Shown: positions 44,480-53,286, numbered from the stretch's first letter. The stretch is DNA of 64,000 bases from JALYUA01 sp038253555 (GCA_038253555.1 JBBSGZ010000002.1:8155-72154); one strand, 5' to 3'. Numbers and translations are program-made. Notes: generated from the sequence alone by a model not told the origin.

Positions 44480-45019
44480 TCATCGGGTCGGGGCGGGGTC
44501 TTCTTTGTGATCCGACGGTTCACTCTTCAACGCTTTCTGCTCTTCCGCGGTCAATTCCGGGAGGTGGCGCAGAAAAGCGACGATCATCCAGATTGCATCC
44601 GGCTTGTGAGTGGGGGAAAAGGCGGGCATCCCGGTCGTCCGAATGCCGTTCGCGACCAGCCAGAACAGCTCCCCGTCGGGCCTCGCCTGGACGCGCGGCA
44701 GCGTGAGATCGGGAGCGGGAGGATTCAAACCCATCCCGAGCTCTGCCGCCGCGACGCCGGGCGCGGCGTGGCACATGACGCAGTTCTCGCGGTATTGCGC
44801 GAGGCCGACCTTCCACGTGTCCGGGGTCGCCGGCTGCGGGTTCTTAGCGGCCGGCGCGCGGTGGGCCACGGAGCGGTTCAAGGCGAACTGCGCGACGCGC
44901 GCCTCGAGCCGTGACGGACTCGCGGTCGCCGCGACGTTGTAGCCGCCCGTCGCGACCACGACCGCGATGATCGCGCCGACGAGGAAGAAGCCGAACAGAA
45001 TTCCGGAAACAAAACGCAT
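44480..45019 (-). CDS. Membrane-anchored c-type cytochrome
   Basis: 179 residues. An N-terminal membrane anchor (GILFGFFLVGAIIAVVVATGGY) is followed by a cytochrome c domain with heme-binding CVMCH (about residues 80-84) and an axial Met candidate in GIRTTGMPAF. A helical Lys/Glu tail ends the protein. The class I mono-heme pattern suggests periplasmic electron transfer. It lies after the CDF and molybdopterin oxidoreductase genes on the same strand with about 25 bases between, so it could serve as their electron partner (inference). Confidence 0.9.
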   Translation of the reverse strand: MRFVSGILFGFFLVGAIIAVVVATGGYNVAATASPSRLEARVAQFALNRSVAHRAPAAKNPQPATPDTWKVGLAQYRENCVMCHAAPGVAAAELGMGLNPPAPDLTLPRVQARPDGELFWLVANGIRTTGMPAFSPTHKPDAIWMIVAFLRHLPELTAEEQKALKSEPSDHKEDPAPTR

Positions 45020-45044
45020 TTCGACTCCTTCGGCGCGCGCCGTT

Positions 45045-46004
45045 TCAGGCGTGCCCGCGGTTGGACGCGTGGCACGTCATTTCCGAGCCCCACTCGACCT
45101 GGATGGTGGCGTGGTCGACGCCCGCCGCATCCTTCAGCACCTGCTGGACCGCAAGAAGGACGTCGCCGCGCGGCGTCTCCGGGGCGGCGCGGATGTGCAC
45201 GCTCGCCGAATGCACACCGGAGGTCAGGGTCCAAAGGTGCAGGTCGTGGATCGCCTCGACGCCGGGGACGCGGAGCACCGCCTCCCGAACCTCCGCGGGA
45301 TCGATGCCTCCCGGAGAGCCCTCGAGAAGGATGTGCGCGGACTGCCTGAGAAGCCCCGCGGCTCGCGGAAGAATGAACAGCGCGACCGCCGCCGACACGG
45401 CCGGGTCGAGCCAGAGCCATCCCGTGCGCGGGATCGCGATCGCGGCCGCCAGGACGGCCGCGGAACCGAGCATGTCCGTGAACACCTCGAGGTAGGCGGC
45501 GCGCATGTTCAGGTTTTCGGCTGCTCTGTGCGTGGGACCGTGTCCGTGTCCGTGGACGGGCGAGAGCAGGCGCATCGCCGCGAGATTCGCGGCCAGAGCG
45601 AATAACGCCACCCACAACATCACGCCGGTGCGCACCGGCACCGGGGACGAAAAGCGCAGCGCCGCCTCGACTAAAATTCCCACGGCCATCAGGACCAGGA
45701 TCTCGGCGTTGACGAAGGCCGCGAGGATCTCCGCCCGGTACAGGCCGTAGCTGTGCCGCCCGGTAGGAGCTCGGCCCGCCACCGTGATGGCGGCGTACGC
45801 CAGGATGAGCGCCGCGATGTCGGCGAAGAGATGCGCGGCATCCGCGAGGAGAGCGAGACTTCCGGAGACGATGCCGCCGACGATCTCGAGAGCGAGGACC
45901 ACGGCCGTCAGGGCGAGCGCGGCGCGAAGCCGTCGGCGGCGCCCCTCGCGCTCCGAAGCCGGGTGATTTCCCTCGTTCTCCGCAGGCCACCCCGCGGCGC
46001 TCAT
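45045..46004 (-). CDS. Cation diffusion facilitator (CzcD-like)
   Basis: 319 residues, six membrane helices followed by a cytoplasmic ferredoxin-like domain. The metal sites are in LLADAAHLFADIAAL (D-x2-H-x3-D pattern) and LEVFTDMLGSAAVL. A His-rich loop HGHGHGPTH lies between helices 4 and 5. The C-terminus (HDLHLWTLTSGVHSASVHI) carries more His ligands. It probably exports Zn2+ or Co2+/Ni2+ in exchange for protons. ATG at 46004 overlaps the molybdopterin oxidoreductase stop. The longer open frame upstream is a shadow. Confidence 0.94.
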   Translation of the reverse strand: MSAAGWPAENEGNHPASEREGRRRRLRAALALTAVVLALEIVGGIVSGSLALLADAAHLFADIAALILAYAAITVAGRAPTGRHSYGLYRAEILAAFVNAEILVLMAVGILVEAALRFSSPVPVRTGVMLWVALFALAANLAAMRLLSPVHGHGHGPTHRAAENLNMRAAYLEVFTDMLGSAAVLAAAIAIPRTGWLWLDPAVSAAVALFILPRAAGLLRQSAHILLEGSPGGIDPAEVREAVLRVPGVEAIHDLHLWTLTSGVHSASVHIRAAPETPRGDVLLAVQQVLKDAAGVDHATIQVEWGSEMTCHASNRGHA

Positions 46005-48028
46005 TGCGCGGGAAGCCTCTCGACCTCCACGCGCGCGTCGTTGAAGCAGGCGCCCCCTCCGAGATCGGCGAGCGTGTCCGGCGTGACGGCGTTCGCGGTC
46101 GATCCTCCGAATGTGTTGTGGCTCCAGAGCCCCTTCGGGACGGAGACGACGCCCGGCCGCAACGTGGGCGCGACGCGCGCGATGCACGAGACCCGGCCCG
46201 AGAGGTTCCGCGCGACGACGCGGTCGCCGTCGGAGATCCCTCGCGCCAGGGCGTCGGCCGGATGCATCTCCATGACGGCGATCTCCCGGCGCAGCTCGCC
46301 CAATGTCGTGCTGATCGTCTGGTCGGTGGCAGGCGAGACGAGCGCCAGCGGATACGCCGCCGTCGCCGGATCGTCGCGGTATCCATAGAGTCCCGATGGC
46401 GCTTCCGCGTCGAGCTCGGCCGGCACCAGGTGCGCGCGCCGGTCGGCGGTGCGGGGAAAGACGTCCACGAACTGGATCGGAGAGCGGCCGCAGGAGGGGG
46501 CCGCCGGGGCGTCCGAGTCGAGCGACGCGCGCCATGCGGGACCCAACGCGTGCCCGGCGAGGATCTCCGCGGTCAGCGCCCGCGCGTCCGTCGCATCGCC
46601 GGGCCGCGCCACCCCCGCGCGGCGGCAGAGCTCGCCGAACACCTCGTGGTTCGGCCGGGACTCCCCGACGGGCGGGATGGCGGGAAGCGCCTCCTGAAGA
46701 ACGTAAGCGCCGTATCCCCGGGACAGCTCGGTGCGCTCGAGAAATGTCGTCGCGGGGAGAACCACGTCGGCGTACAGGGCCGTGTCGGTCATTACCGGAT
46801 CGAAGACCACCGTGAAGAGATCTTCCCGCTCGAGACCCCTCCGCACCTTTTCCTGCTCGGGCAGTGTCATCAGGGGGTTGCAGTTGTAGACGAAGAGCAG
46901 GCGCACGGGACGCTCGGCGTCCAAAAGAGCCTCGCCCGCGCGGTTCATATTGATCTCGCGAGACCCGGAGGGTTCCGCGTCCGCCGCGCGAAGGGAGTCG
47001 AGCTCCCAGACAGCGGAGTTCGAGAGGGTATATCCGCCGCCCCGCACGCCGAATTTTCCCGCAACCGCGGGCAGCGCGAGGATCGCCGCGGTTGCCGATC
47101 CCCCGTTGCGGTTGCGCTCGAGCCCCCATCCGCAGCGGATCGCCGCGGGAGCGGATTCCGCGTACGAGCGGGCAAATTTCTCGAGGTCCTGTTCGACGAG
47201 GCCCGCCACCGCCGCGGCCCGCGAGATCGTCCAGGGCTCGGCGCGCCGGCGCAGCTCCTCCCACCCGGTCGCGTGCGTCGCCAGGAACTCCAGGTCCGCG
47301 GCCCCGTTCTCGAACAGCCAGCGGTGCACCGCGAGCGCCACGGGCAGGTCCGTTCCCGGCTTCAGCGGCAGATGCAGATCGGCCTCCGTGGCGAGACGCG
47401 TTCGCCGCGGATCGAGAACGACCAGCCGACCTCCCGCGCGCCGCGACGCGAGGAGGTACGGCAGCAGGTGGATCCCGGAGGCGTGGGGGTTCGCCCCCCA
47501 GACGACGGCGAGCTTCGCGTGCGCGTAGTCGTCGAGAGCGATGCCCGCCATTTTTCCGTAGAGGCCGAAAGCGGCGCGTCCGGAAGGCGCCGAGCAGACC
47601 GTCCGCGCGAGGCGTGACGCGCCGAGCCGGGAAAAGAGCCTCGCGTCGGTCGTGTCCTGCGAGAGGTATCCGTTGGAGCCGCCGTAGGAGAGGGGCAGAA
47701 TCGCTTCCCCCGCGCCGCTCCCGGCGAGTGCTGCCATCCGGGACGCGACGAGCTCCAGCGCCTCGTCCCAGCTCGCTCGCCGGAACCGGCCCTCCCCTTT
47801 CCCCCCGACGCGGATGCCGGGAAAGCGCACCCTCGCGGGCCCGTGGACGTGCTCGGGGAGCCGGCGGACCTTCGCGCAGATGTAGCCCGCGGTGAGCGGA
47901 TTGACGCGCGTGCCGCCGACGGACGTCGCCATTCCGTTCGCGACCTCCACCTCGAGGCTGCAGGCGTCGGGACAGTCGAGCGGGCACGCGCTCGCGACCC
48001 GGGTCACGGCGGGCCCCGCTGCGCTCAT
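46001..48028 (-). CDS. Molybdopterin oxidoreductase (DMSO reductase superfamily)
   Basis: 675 residues from ATG at 48028. The N-terminal 4Fe-4S motif is CPLDCPDACSLEV followed by YICAKVRR. Further blocks are LVVWGANPHASGIHLLPYL, VVLDPRRTRLA, LLFVYNCNPLMTLPEQ, DTALYADVVLPATTFLERTE, and the C-terminal pterin domain SHNTFGGSTANAVTPDTLADLGG. There is no twin-arginine signal, so it is probably cytoplasmic, of the assimilatory/BisC-like type. Substrate is unassigned; it may use the downstream cytochrome only if exported, which is not supported. Confidence 0.93.
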   Translation of the reverse strand: MSAAGPAVTRVASACPLDCPDACSLEVEVANGMATSVGGTRVNPLTAGYICAKVRRLPEHVHGPARVRFPGIRVGGKGEGRFRRASWDEALELVASRMAALAGSGAGEAILPLSYGGSNGYLSQDTTDARLFSRLGASRLARTVCSAPSGRAAFGLYGKMAGIALDDYAHAKLAVVWGANPHASGIHLLPYLLASRRAGGRLVVLDPRRTRLATEADLHLPLKPGTDLPVALAVHRWLFENGAADLEFLATHATGWEELRRRAEPWTISRAAAVAGLVEQDLEKFARSYAESAPAAIRCGWGLERNRNGGSATAAILALPAVAGKFGVRGGGYTLSNSAVWELDSLRAADAEPSGSREINMNRAGEALLDAERPVRLLFVYNCNPLMTLPEQEKVRRGLEREDLFTVVFDPVMTDTALYADVVLPATTFLERTELSRGYGAYVLQEALPAIPPVGESRPNHEVFGELCRRAGVARPGDATDARALTAEILAGHALGPAWRASLDSDAPAAPSCGRSPIQFVDVFPRTADRRAHLVPAELDAEAPSGLYGYRDDPATAAYPLALVSPATDQTISTTLGELRREIAVMEMHPADALARGISDGDRVVARNLSGRVSCIARVAPTLRPGVVSVPKGLWSHNTFGGSTANAVTPDTLADLGGGACFNDARVEVERLPAQ

Positions 48029-48043
48029 GGCTACCACGAGAGG

Positions 48044-48049
48044 ATTGTA
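48044..48049 (-). promoter_or_regulatory. Putative -10 hexamer of the molybdopterin oxidoreductase operon
   Basis: TACAAT (GGTACAAT) on the minus strand, 15 bases before the ATG at 48028. The stretch 48029-48359 has no gene. It holds this promoter and, on the other strand, the direct-repeat promoter of the next gene. Confidence 0.45.
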
Positions 48050-48271
48050 CCGACAGTTTCGACGGCGATCGGGTGATACCCCGAGCTCGCGCGCTGATAG
48101 ATCGACAGCGCTCGCGCAAACCACGGCCGCGAACACTGGCAGGAGCCCTCCGGTTCCCAACCGACCGCGCGAAAATGCTCGGCAGCACCGCCGAAGGAGT
48201 CGACTGGTCTGCATGGCCCCGCCCCGGCCGTGTTCTGAACACATCCTTCCTCTTTCGCGGTGCCCGGCGCT

Positions 48272-48305
48272 GTTCACGGTGCGTTCACCCCCGTCCCCCT
48301 AGACT
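48272..48305 (+). promoter_or_regulatory. Direct-repeat activator site and -10 of the first Lys-rich protein gene
   Basis: GTTCAC occurs at 48272-48277 and again at 48283-48288, a spacing of exactly 11 bp. The hexamer TAGACT at 48300-48305 starts 17 bases after the start of the second repeat. No -35 box is seen where one would be expected. Half-sites one helical turn apart, replacing the -35, are the geometry of PhoB/OmpR-type activators. The same layout recurs at 48755-48788. Confidence 0.6.
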
Positions 48306-48359
48306 CCTCCCTGCTGAACGGCCGGCGCCTTTTGCGCCGCGCTCGAAAGGAGAATCGAA

Positions 48360-48647
48360 ATGAACAAGAACATCGCCCGTATCCTCGCCCTCGGCGTCGC
48401 GGTGGCGCTCCCGACCGGCCTCTTCGCCCAGACGGCCGCCACGAAGCCCGCCGACAAGCCGATGGCAGCCCCGACGGCGACGACCTCCTCCACGATGTCG
48501 TCCGAGACGAAGTCCACCGACTCCAAGATGGGGGCGGACGGCTCCAGGATGAAGACCACCAAAAAGACCCACAAGAAGTCCAACCGGAAGGGCAGCAAGT
48601 CGAAGACCTCCGTGACGACCGAAGTCACCAAGGCTCCCGTCAAGTAA
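48360..48647 (+). CDS. Small secreted Lys/Thr-rich disordered protein (Asr-like)
   Basis: 95 residues with a signal peptide (NIARILALGVAVALPTGLFAQ). The mature part is low complexity: an Ala/Thr/Ser segment with Asp/Met, then a Lys-rich basic stretch (MKTTKKTHKKSNRKGSKSK). Size, export signal, and the TKKTHKK pattern recall the enterobacterial acid-shock protein Asr, but alignment is not possible by eye and this is an analogy. GAAAGGAG lies upstream of the ATG. It is monocistronic, with its own repeat-type promoter and hairpin terminator, and has a tandem paralogue downstream. Confidence 0.75.
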   Translation: MNKNIARILALGVAVALPTGLFAQTAATKPADKPMAAPTATTSSTMSSETKSTDSKMGADGSRMKTTKKTHKKSNRKGSKSKTSVTTEVTKAPVK

Positions 48648-48668
48648 GACACCCGCTTTGCGGATCCA

Positions 48669-48697
48669 GGCGTGCCGGCAACGGCACGCCTTTTTTT
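48669..48697 (+). terminator. Rho-independent terminator of the first Lys-rich protein gene
   Basis: Perfect 9-bp stem GGCGTGCCG/CGGCACGCC around GCAA, followed by seven T residues. Confidence 0.93.
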
Positions 48698-48754
48698 GCT
48701 CCGCCGCACGCGCGCTTCGATCGGCCCCGCGGAACCGGAGGAAGCCGCTCTGCC

Positions 48755-48788
48755 GTTCACACTCCGTTCATCCCCCCGCTCGTAAAGT
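48755..48788 (+). promoter_or_regulatory. Direct-repeat activator site and -10 of the second Lys-rich protein gene
   Basis: GTTCAC at 48755-48760 and GTTCAT at 48766-48771, again spaced 11 bp, with TAAAGT at 48783-48788 starting 17 bases after the start of the second repeat. The arrangement is identical to 48272-48305, although the bases between differ. Confidence 0.6.
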
Positions 48789-48837
48789 GCGCGCCATCCC
48801 CGCTGCGTTTTGCCACGGGGTTTGAAGGAGGCGTCCA

Positions 48838-49125
48838 ATGAAGAAGTCCGTCCTGTCTTCCGCCGCCATTGCCGCGGCGCTGGCCTTCCCGATAGGAGTC
48901 TTCGCTCAGACTTCCTCGACGGGCACCCAGACCACCAGCACGACCGGCATGTCGAGCAGCCAGTCTTCCCCGAGCACGACGACCGGCACCACGACCACCA
49001 CCCAGACCCAGTCGACGATGTCCGGCAAGAAGATGACGGCGAAGAAGAAGCACACCACGAAGAAGCACAAGAAGACCGTCACCACCACCGGTGCGGCCGC
49101 AGCGACGACGCCGTCCAACAGGTAA
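48838..49125 (+). CDS. Small secreted Lys/Thr-rich disordered protein, tandem paralogue
   Basis: 95 residues, the same length as the gene 190 bases upstream. Signal peptide SVLSSAAIAAALAFPIGVFAQ, a Ser/Thr/Gln-rich middle, then a basic block (GKKMTAKKKHTTKKHKKTV) and an Ala/Thr tail. The two proteins share layout (signal peptide ending in FAQ, then Thr-rich, then Lys-rich) more than exact sequence. AAGGAGG precedes the ATG. Likely periplasmic or secreted; a role in buffering or protecting the envelope under acid or phosphate stress is only an analogy with Asr. Confidence 0.75.
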   Translation: MKKSVLSSAAIAAALAFPIGVFAQTSSTGTQTTSTTGMSSSQSSPSTTTGTTTTTQTQSTMSGKKMTAKKKHTTKKHKKTVTTTGAAAATTPSNR

Positions 49126-49146
49126 CGCCGTCCCGGAGACGGAGCG

Positions 49147-49179
49147 AGGCCGGCGCGAAATCGCCGGCCTTTTTCTTTT
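49147..49179 (+). terminator. Rho-independent terminator of the second Lys-rich protein gene
   Basis: 9-bp stem AGGCCGGCG/CGCCGGCCT with a six-base loop, then a T-rich tract (TTTTTCTTTT). Confidence 0.9.
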
Positions 49180-49343
49180 GGACGTAAATGGCTCCGTGGC
49201 GGAACGTCATCCCGCGGTCCGGCGTAAAAGTTCGAAGTGTCGATCCGGTAGAGTGCGGCAGAATCGCGCGACGGGATTTCTGGCGCGACCGCGTTCGGTG
49301 GCAGGCGCTCTCCGAACACGACCAGGACCCGCCTTCCCTGCGT

Positions 49344-49349
49344 TAAGCT
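49344..49349 (+). promoter_or_regulatory. Putative -10 hexamer of the lhr gene
   Basis: TAAGCT with only 4 bases before the GTG start at 49354, compatible with a leaderless message. Confidence 0.3.
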
Positions 49350-49353
49350 TCCG

Positions 49354-52300
49354 GTGTTGACATTCCCGGTCCCCTTTCACCCCGCCGTCGAGGCCTGGTT
49401 CTCCGCTCGACTCGGCGACCCGACTCCCCCGCAACGCGACGGGTGGCCCGCGATCCGCTCCGGCGCGCACACGCTCATCGCGGCTCCCACCGGTTCGGGC
49501 AAGACGCTGGCCGCCTTCCTTTCCGCGATCGACTCACTGGTCCGGCAGGGAGCTTCTCTTCGGGCCGAGACCTCCGTCCTGTACGTCTCGCCTCTTCGGG
49601 CTCTTTCGAACGACGTCCGCAAGAATCTCGAAGGCCCGCTCGCGGAAATCCGCGCCGCCGATCCGTCGGTCCCGGAGATCCGCGTTCTGGTCAGGACTGG
49701 CGACACACCAGCGTCGGAGCGCGCCGCGATGGCCCGCCGGCCGCCCCACATCCTGGTCACCACCCCCGAATCGCTCTACCTGCTCCTGACGAGCGACAGC
49801 GGCCGCCGCATGCTCGCGCCGGTCCGGACGGTCATCGTCGACGAGATCCACGCGCTCGTCCGCGACAAGCGGGGAAGCCACCTGGCGCTCTCTCTCGAGC
49901 GCCTGGAAGCCGTCGCGGCGGGACCCGTGCAGCGGATCGGGCTTTCCGCCACCCAGAAGCCGCTCGAGCGTGTCGGGCGGTTCCTCGCGGGCGCCGGCCG
50001 CGAGTGCACCCTGGTCGACGCGGGGACGTTCCGGACGCTGGACCTGGCGATCGAGATTCCTCCGTCCCCTCTCTCGACCGTCTGCTCGCACGAGCAGTGG
50101 GAGGAGATCTACGAGCGGATCGCCGCGCTGGTTCGGGAGCATCGGACGACGCTCGTCTTCGTCAACACACGCAAGATGGCGGAGCGCATCGCGGGACAGC
50201 TGACGCGCCTTCTGGGGGAAGACGCCGTGACGAGCCACCACGGAAGCCTGTCGCGCGAACGCCGGATCGACGCGGAGGAGAGGCTGAAGGCCGGCCGGTT
50301 GCGGGCGCTGGTGGCCACAGCGTCGCTGGAGCTCGGAATCGACATCGGGGATGTCGACCTCGCCATCCAGGTGGGAGCGACGCGCTCGATCGCGACGCTC
50401 CTCCAGCGCGTCGGCCGCGCGGGACATGCGATGCGCAAAGTGCCGAAGGGCCGGCTCTTCCCTCTCACCCTGGATGAGCTCGCCGAAGGCGCGGCGCTCC
50501 TGCAATGCATCCGCTCGTCGATCCTGGACCGCACGCCCGAGCCCTCGCGTCCTCTGGACATCCTGGCGCAGCAGATCGTGGCGGCGTGCGTCGCGGAGCC
50601 GTGGGACGAGAGTGCGCTTTACGAGCTCGTCTGCCGGGCGTGGCCGTACCGGGACCTGACGCGCGCCGAGTTCGACGACGTCGTTTCGCTCCATACAGGG
50701 GGCCGCCGGGCGCTCCTCCACAGAGACGGAGTGGGCAGCCGGGTCCTCGCCACTCGCCGGGCGCGCCTCGCCGCGCTCCTGTCCGGCGGCGCGATCCCCG
50801 ACACGGCGGACTACCAGGTGCGCCTCGAGCCGGAGGGGACGCTCGTGGGAACCGTCAACGAAGACTGGGCCATCGAGTCCAGCGGCGGGGACGTCTTTCA
50901 GCTGGGCAACGCCTCGTGGCGGATCCTGCGCGTCGAGACCGGTGTCGTTCGCGTGGCCGACGCGAAGGGGCAGCCGCCGAGCCTTCCCTTCTGGCTCGGC
51001 GAAGGGCCGGGGCGCACGCGGGAGCTGGCCCGCGCCATCGGCGATCTCCGTGAGGCCTGCGCCGGCGGGGGCGAGGCCGCCGCGGGGGCCCTGCGCGAGG
51101 CGTGCGGGGATGCGCTGATCGACGGCGCGGGCCTGCAGCTCGTGGAATACGTCGAGGCGGGCCGGGCCACGCTCGGCGCCGTGCCGACTCAAAGCCGGGT
51201 CATCCTGGAACGTTTCTTCGACGAGAGCGGCGGCATGCAGCTCGTCGTGCACGCCCCGTTCGGTTCCCGCATCAATCGCGCGTGGGGCCTCGCGCTCCGG
51301 AAGAAGTTCTGCGTGGGATTCGGGTTCGAGCTGCAGGCCGCGGCCAACGAGGAGGCGATCGTCCTTTCGCTCGGCCCGCAGCACAGCTTTCCGCTCGAAG
51401 AGGTCTTCGATTACCTGCATCCCGACACCGCGCGGGAGGTGCTGATCCGGGCGCTCCTTCCCGCGCCGATGTTCGAGACGCGTTGGCGCTGGAACGCGCA
51501 ACGCTCCCTCCTCCTTGAACGCGCGCGAGGCGGCAAACGCGTTCCGCCGAACCTCCTCCGCATGCGCGCGAACGACCTGCTCGCCGGCGCTTTCCCGCAG
51601 GTGCTCGCGTGCCCGGAGACGCTCTCCGGCGGGCCGATCTCCGTGCCGCTCGAGCACCCGATCGTGCGGCAGACCGTCGAGGACTGCTTAAACGAGCCGA
51701 TGGACGTCGAAGGGTTCTTAGAAGTGCTCCGCGGACTAAAAGACGGGTCCATCCAGAAACTCGCGGTCGACTCCGTCGAGCCGTCGGCATTCGCCCGCGG
51801 GATTCTTTCCTCGCAGCCTTACAGTTTCTTGGACGACGCGCCCCTCGAGGAGCGGCGGACGCAGGCGGTCTTGTCCCGGCGCGTTCTCGACCCGCGCACC
51901 TCGGACGAAATCGGAATGCTCGATCCGGACGCGATCGCGCGCGTCCGCGAGGAGGCCTGGCCCTCCCCGGAAAACGCCGAGGAGGTGCACGAAGCGCTTC
52001 TCTGGATGGGGTATGTCGACGTCGAGGAAGCGGAGCCGTGGCAGCCGTGGCTCGACGAGCTTGGCTCCGCGCGCCGCATCGTGCGGGACGGCTCCCGTTA
52101 CTTTGCCGTCGAAGCCGACCGCGACCCGAAGGCGGTCCTCCGCGGCCGCCTCGAAGCGCTCGGGCCGGTCTTTGCGACGCCCGAGGAGGGGCCTCTGCTG
52201 CGGGAGCTCGAAGTGGAAGGGTCTGTCCTTCGAACCCGCATCGACGGGCGACCCGCGTGGTGTGACCGGCGGCTCTTAGCGCGCATTCATCGCGCGACCG

Positions 52301-53286
52301 TCGACCGGCTGCGGCGCGAGATCGAGCCCGTTTCCGCTGCCCATTTTCTCCGTTTTCTCGCCTGCTGGCAGCACGTCGACCCCGCCCACCTTCTCGAAGG
52401 GCCGCGCGGCGCGGCGCAGGTGATCGGGCAACTGGCGGGCTACGAGGCCCCCGCGGCGGCATGGGAAGCGCAGCTTCTTCCGGCGCGCGTGCGCGGTTAC
52501 CGGCGCGATTGGCTGGACCAGCTGACGCTCTCCGGAGAAGTCGTATGGGGCCGGCTGTGGGGAGCGGGCACGGGTCCGATCCGCCGGACGCCCGTCTGTC
52601 TCGTTTTGCGCTCGGACGTGGACGCCTGGACCTCCCTCGGCGCGGCGACAGGGTCACCGCAGGCGTCCCACGAAGCGGCGACGCTCCGCGATGCCCTGGC
52701 GCGCCGGGGAGCGATGTTCTTCCCGGAGCTCGCGCGCGAGGCGGGGCTCACCCCCTCTCTCGCCGAGGAGGGCCTCGGCCGGCTGATCGCGCTCGGACAG
52801 GTGACCTGCGATTCGTTTTCGGGGCTGCGCTGGCTGATCGTTCCGGCGTGGCGCCGGAAGGCCGTCGGGCTGTCGGCGGGGCGCTGGAGCGCGCTGCGCC
52901 CGCCTGGTCCCGGCAGCGAGCCCCGCTTCTCCCCCGCCCAGTCGGAGTTTCTCGCGCGGCGACTGCTCGCGCGAACCGGCGTGGTGTTTCGCAAGACCCT
53001 CGCGCGGGAGAAGCAGCCGATCCCGTGGCGGGACGTAGCGCGCGCGCTGCGCACGCTCGAAGCGCGGGGCGAGATCCGGGGCGGACGGTTCGTCGCGGGT
53101 TTCGACGGCGAGCAGTATGCGCTTCCCGAGGCCATCACGCTCTTAAGGGACGTTCCGCGCCGCGGAGACGCGAAAGACTCCCGGCCGATTCTGGTTTCCG
53201 CCGCCGATCCGCTCAACTGGAGCGGCATCCTGACTCCCGACGAGCGGGTCTCGCGGCTCGCCAGGCGCCAGGTCCGGGTCGCGTAA
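49354..53286 (+). CDS. lhr: Lhr-family ATP-dependent helicase
   Basis: 1310 residues from GTG at 49354. Superfamily 2 helicase motifs are Q-motif-like TPPQRDGWPAI, Walker A APTGSGKT, TTPESLYLLL, DEIH box, SATQ, FVNTRKMAERI, and QRVGRAGH. The rest matches the long Lhr architecture: winged helix, Lhr-specific beta-barrel, then a C-terminal region of tandem winged helices (AREAGLTPSLAEEGLGRLIALGQV). It lacks the last ~200 residues of E. coli Lhr (1538). Lhr enzymes are 3'-5' DNA/RNA-DNA helicases; some C-terminal domains have been linked to uracil or deaminated-base repair. Convergent with the hybrid kinase. Confidence 0.94.
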   Translation: MLTFPVPFHPAVEAWFSARLGDPTPPQRDGWPAIRSGAHTLIAAPTGSGKTLAAFLSAIDSLVRQGASLRAETSVLYVSPLRALSNDVRKNLEGPLAEIRAADPSVPEIRVLVRTGDTPASERAAMARRPPHILVTTPESLYLLLTSDSGRRMLAPVRTVIVDEIHALVRDKRGSHLALSLERLEAVAAGPVQRIGLSATQKPLERVGRFLAGAGRECTLVDAGTFRTLDLAIEIPPSPLSTVCSHEQWEEIYERIAALVREHRTTLVFVNTRKMAERIAGQLTRLLGEDAVTSHHGSLSRERRIDAEERLKAGRLRALVATASLELGIDIGDVDLAIQVGATRSIATLLQRVGRAGHAMRKVPKGRLFPLTLDELAEGAALLQCIRSSILDRTPEPSRPLDILAQQIVAACVAEPWDESALYELVCRAWPYRDLTRAEFDDVVSLHTGGRRALLHRDGVGSRVLATRRARLAALLSGGAIPDTADYQVRLEPEGTLVGTVNEDWAIESSGGDVFQLGNASWRILRVETGVVRVADAKGQPPSLPFWLGEGPGRTRELARAIGDLREACAGGGEAAAGALREACGDALIDGAGLQLVEYVEAGRATLGAVPTQSRVILERFFDESGGMQLVVHAPFGSRINRAWGLALRKKFCVGFGFELQAAANEEAIVLSLGPQHSFPLEEVFDYLHPDTAREVLIRALLPAPMFETRWRWNAQRSLLLERARGGKRVPPNLLRMRANDLLAGAFPQVLACPETLSGGPISVPLEHPIVRQTVEDCLNEPMDVEGFLEVLRGLKDGSIQKLAVDSVEPSAFARGILSSQPYSFLDDAPLEERRTQAVLSRRVLDPRTSDEIGMLDPDAIARVREEAWPSPENAEEVHEALLWMGYVDVEEAEPWQPWLDELGSARRIVRDGSRYFAVEADRDPKAVLRGRLEALGPVFATPEEGPLLRELEVEGSVLRTRIDGRPAWCDRRLLARIHRATVDRLRREIEPVSAAHFLRFLACWQHVDPAHLLEGPRGAAQVIGQLAGYEAPAAAWEAQLLPARVRGYRRDWLDQLTLSGEVVWGRLWGAGTGPIRRTPVCLVLRSDVDAWTSLGAATGSPQASHEAATLRDALARRGAMFFPELAREAGLTPSLAEEGLGRLIALGQVTCDSFSGLRWLIVPAWRRKAVGLSAGRWSALRPPGPGSEPRFSPAQSEFLARRLLARTGVVFRKTLAREKQPIPWRDVARALRTLEARGEIRGGRFVAGFDGEQYALPEAITLLRDVPRRGDAKDSRPILVSAADPLNWSGILTPDERVSRLARRQVRVA

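Noticed and set aside
45045..48242. 1065-codon open frame on the minus strand
   Set aside because: Only the part from ATG 46004 is the CDF transporter; upstream is an alternate-frame reading of the molybdopterin oxidoreductase.
48029..48359. CRISPR array or riboswitch in the gap before the Lys-rich genes
   Set aside because: No regularly spaced repeat or conserved riboswitch core is visible; the gap is explained by two promoters.
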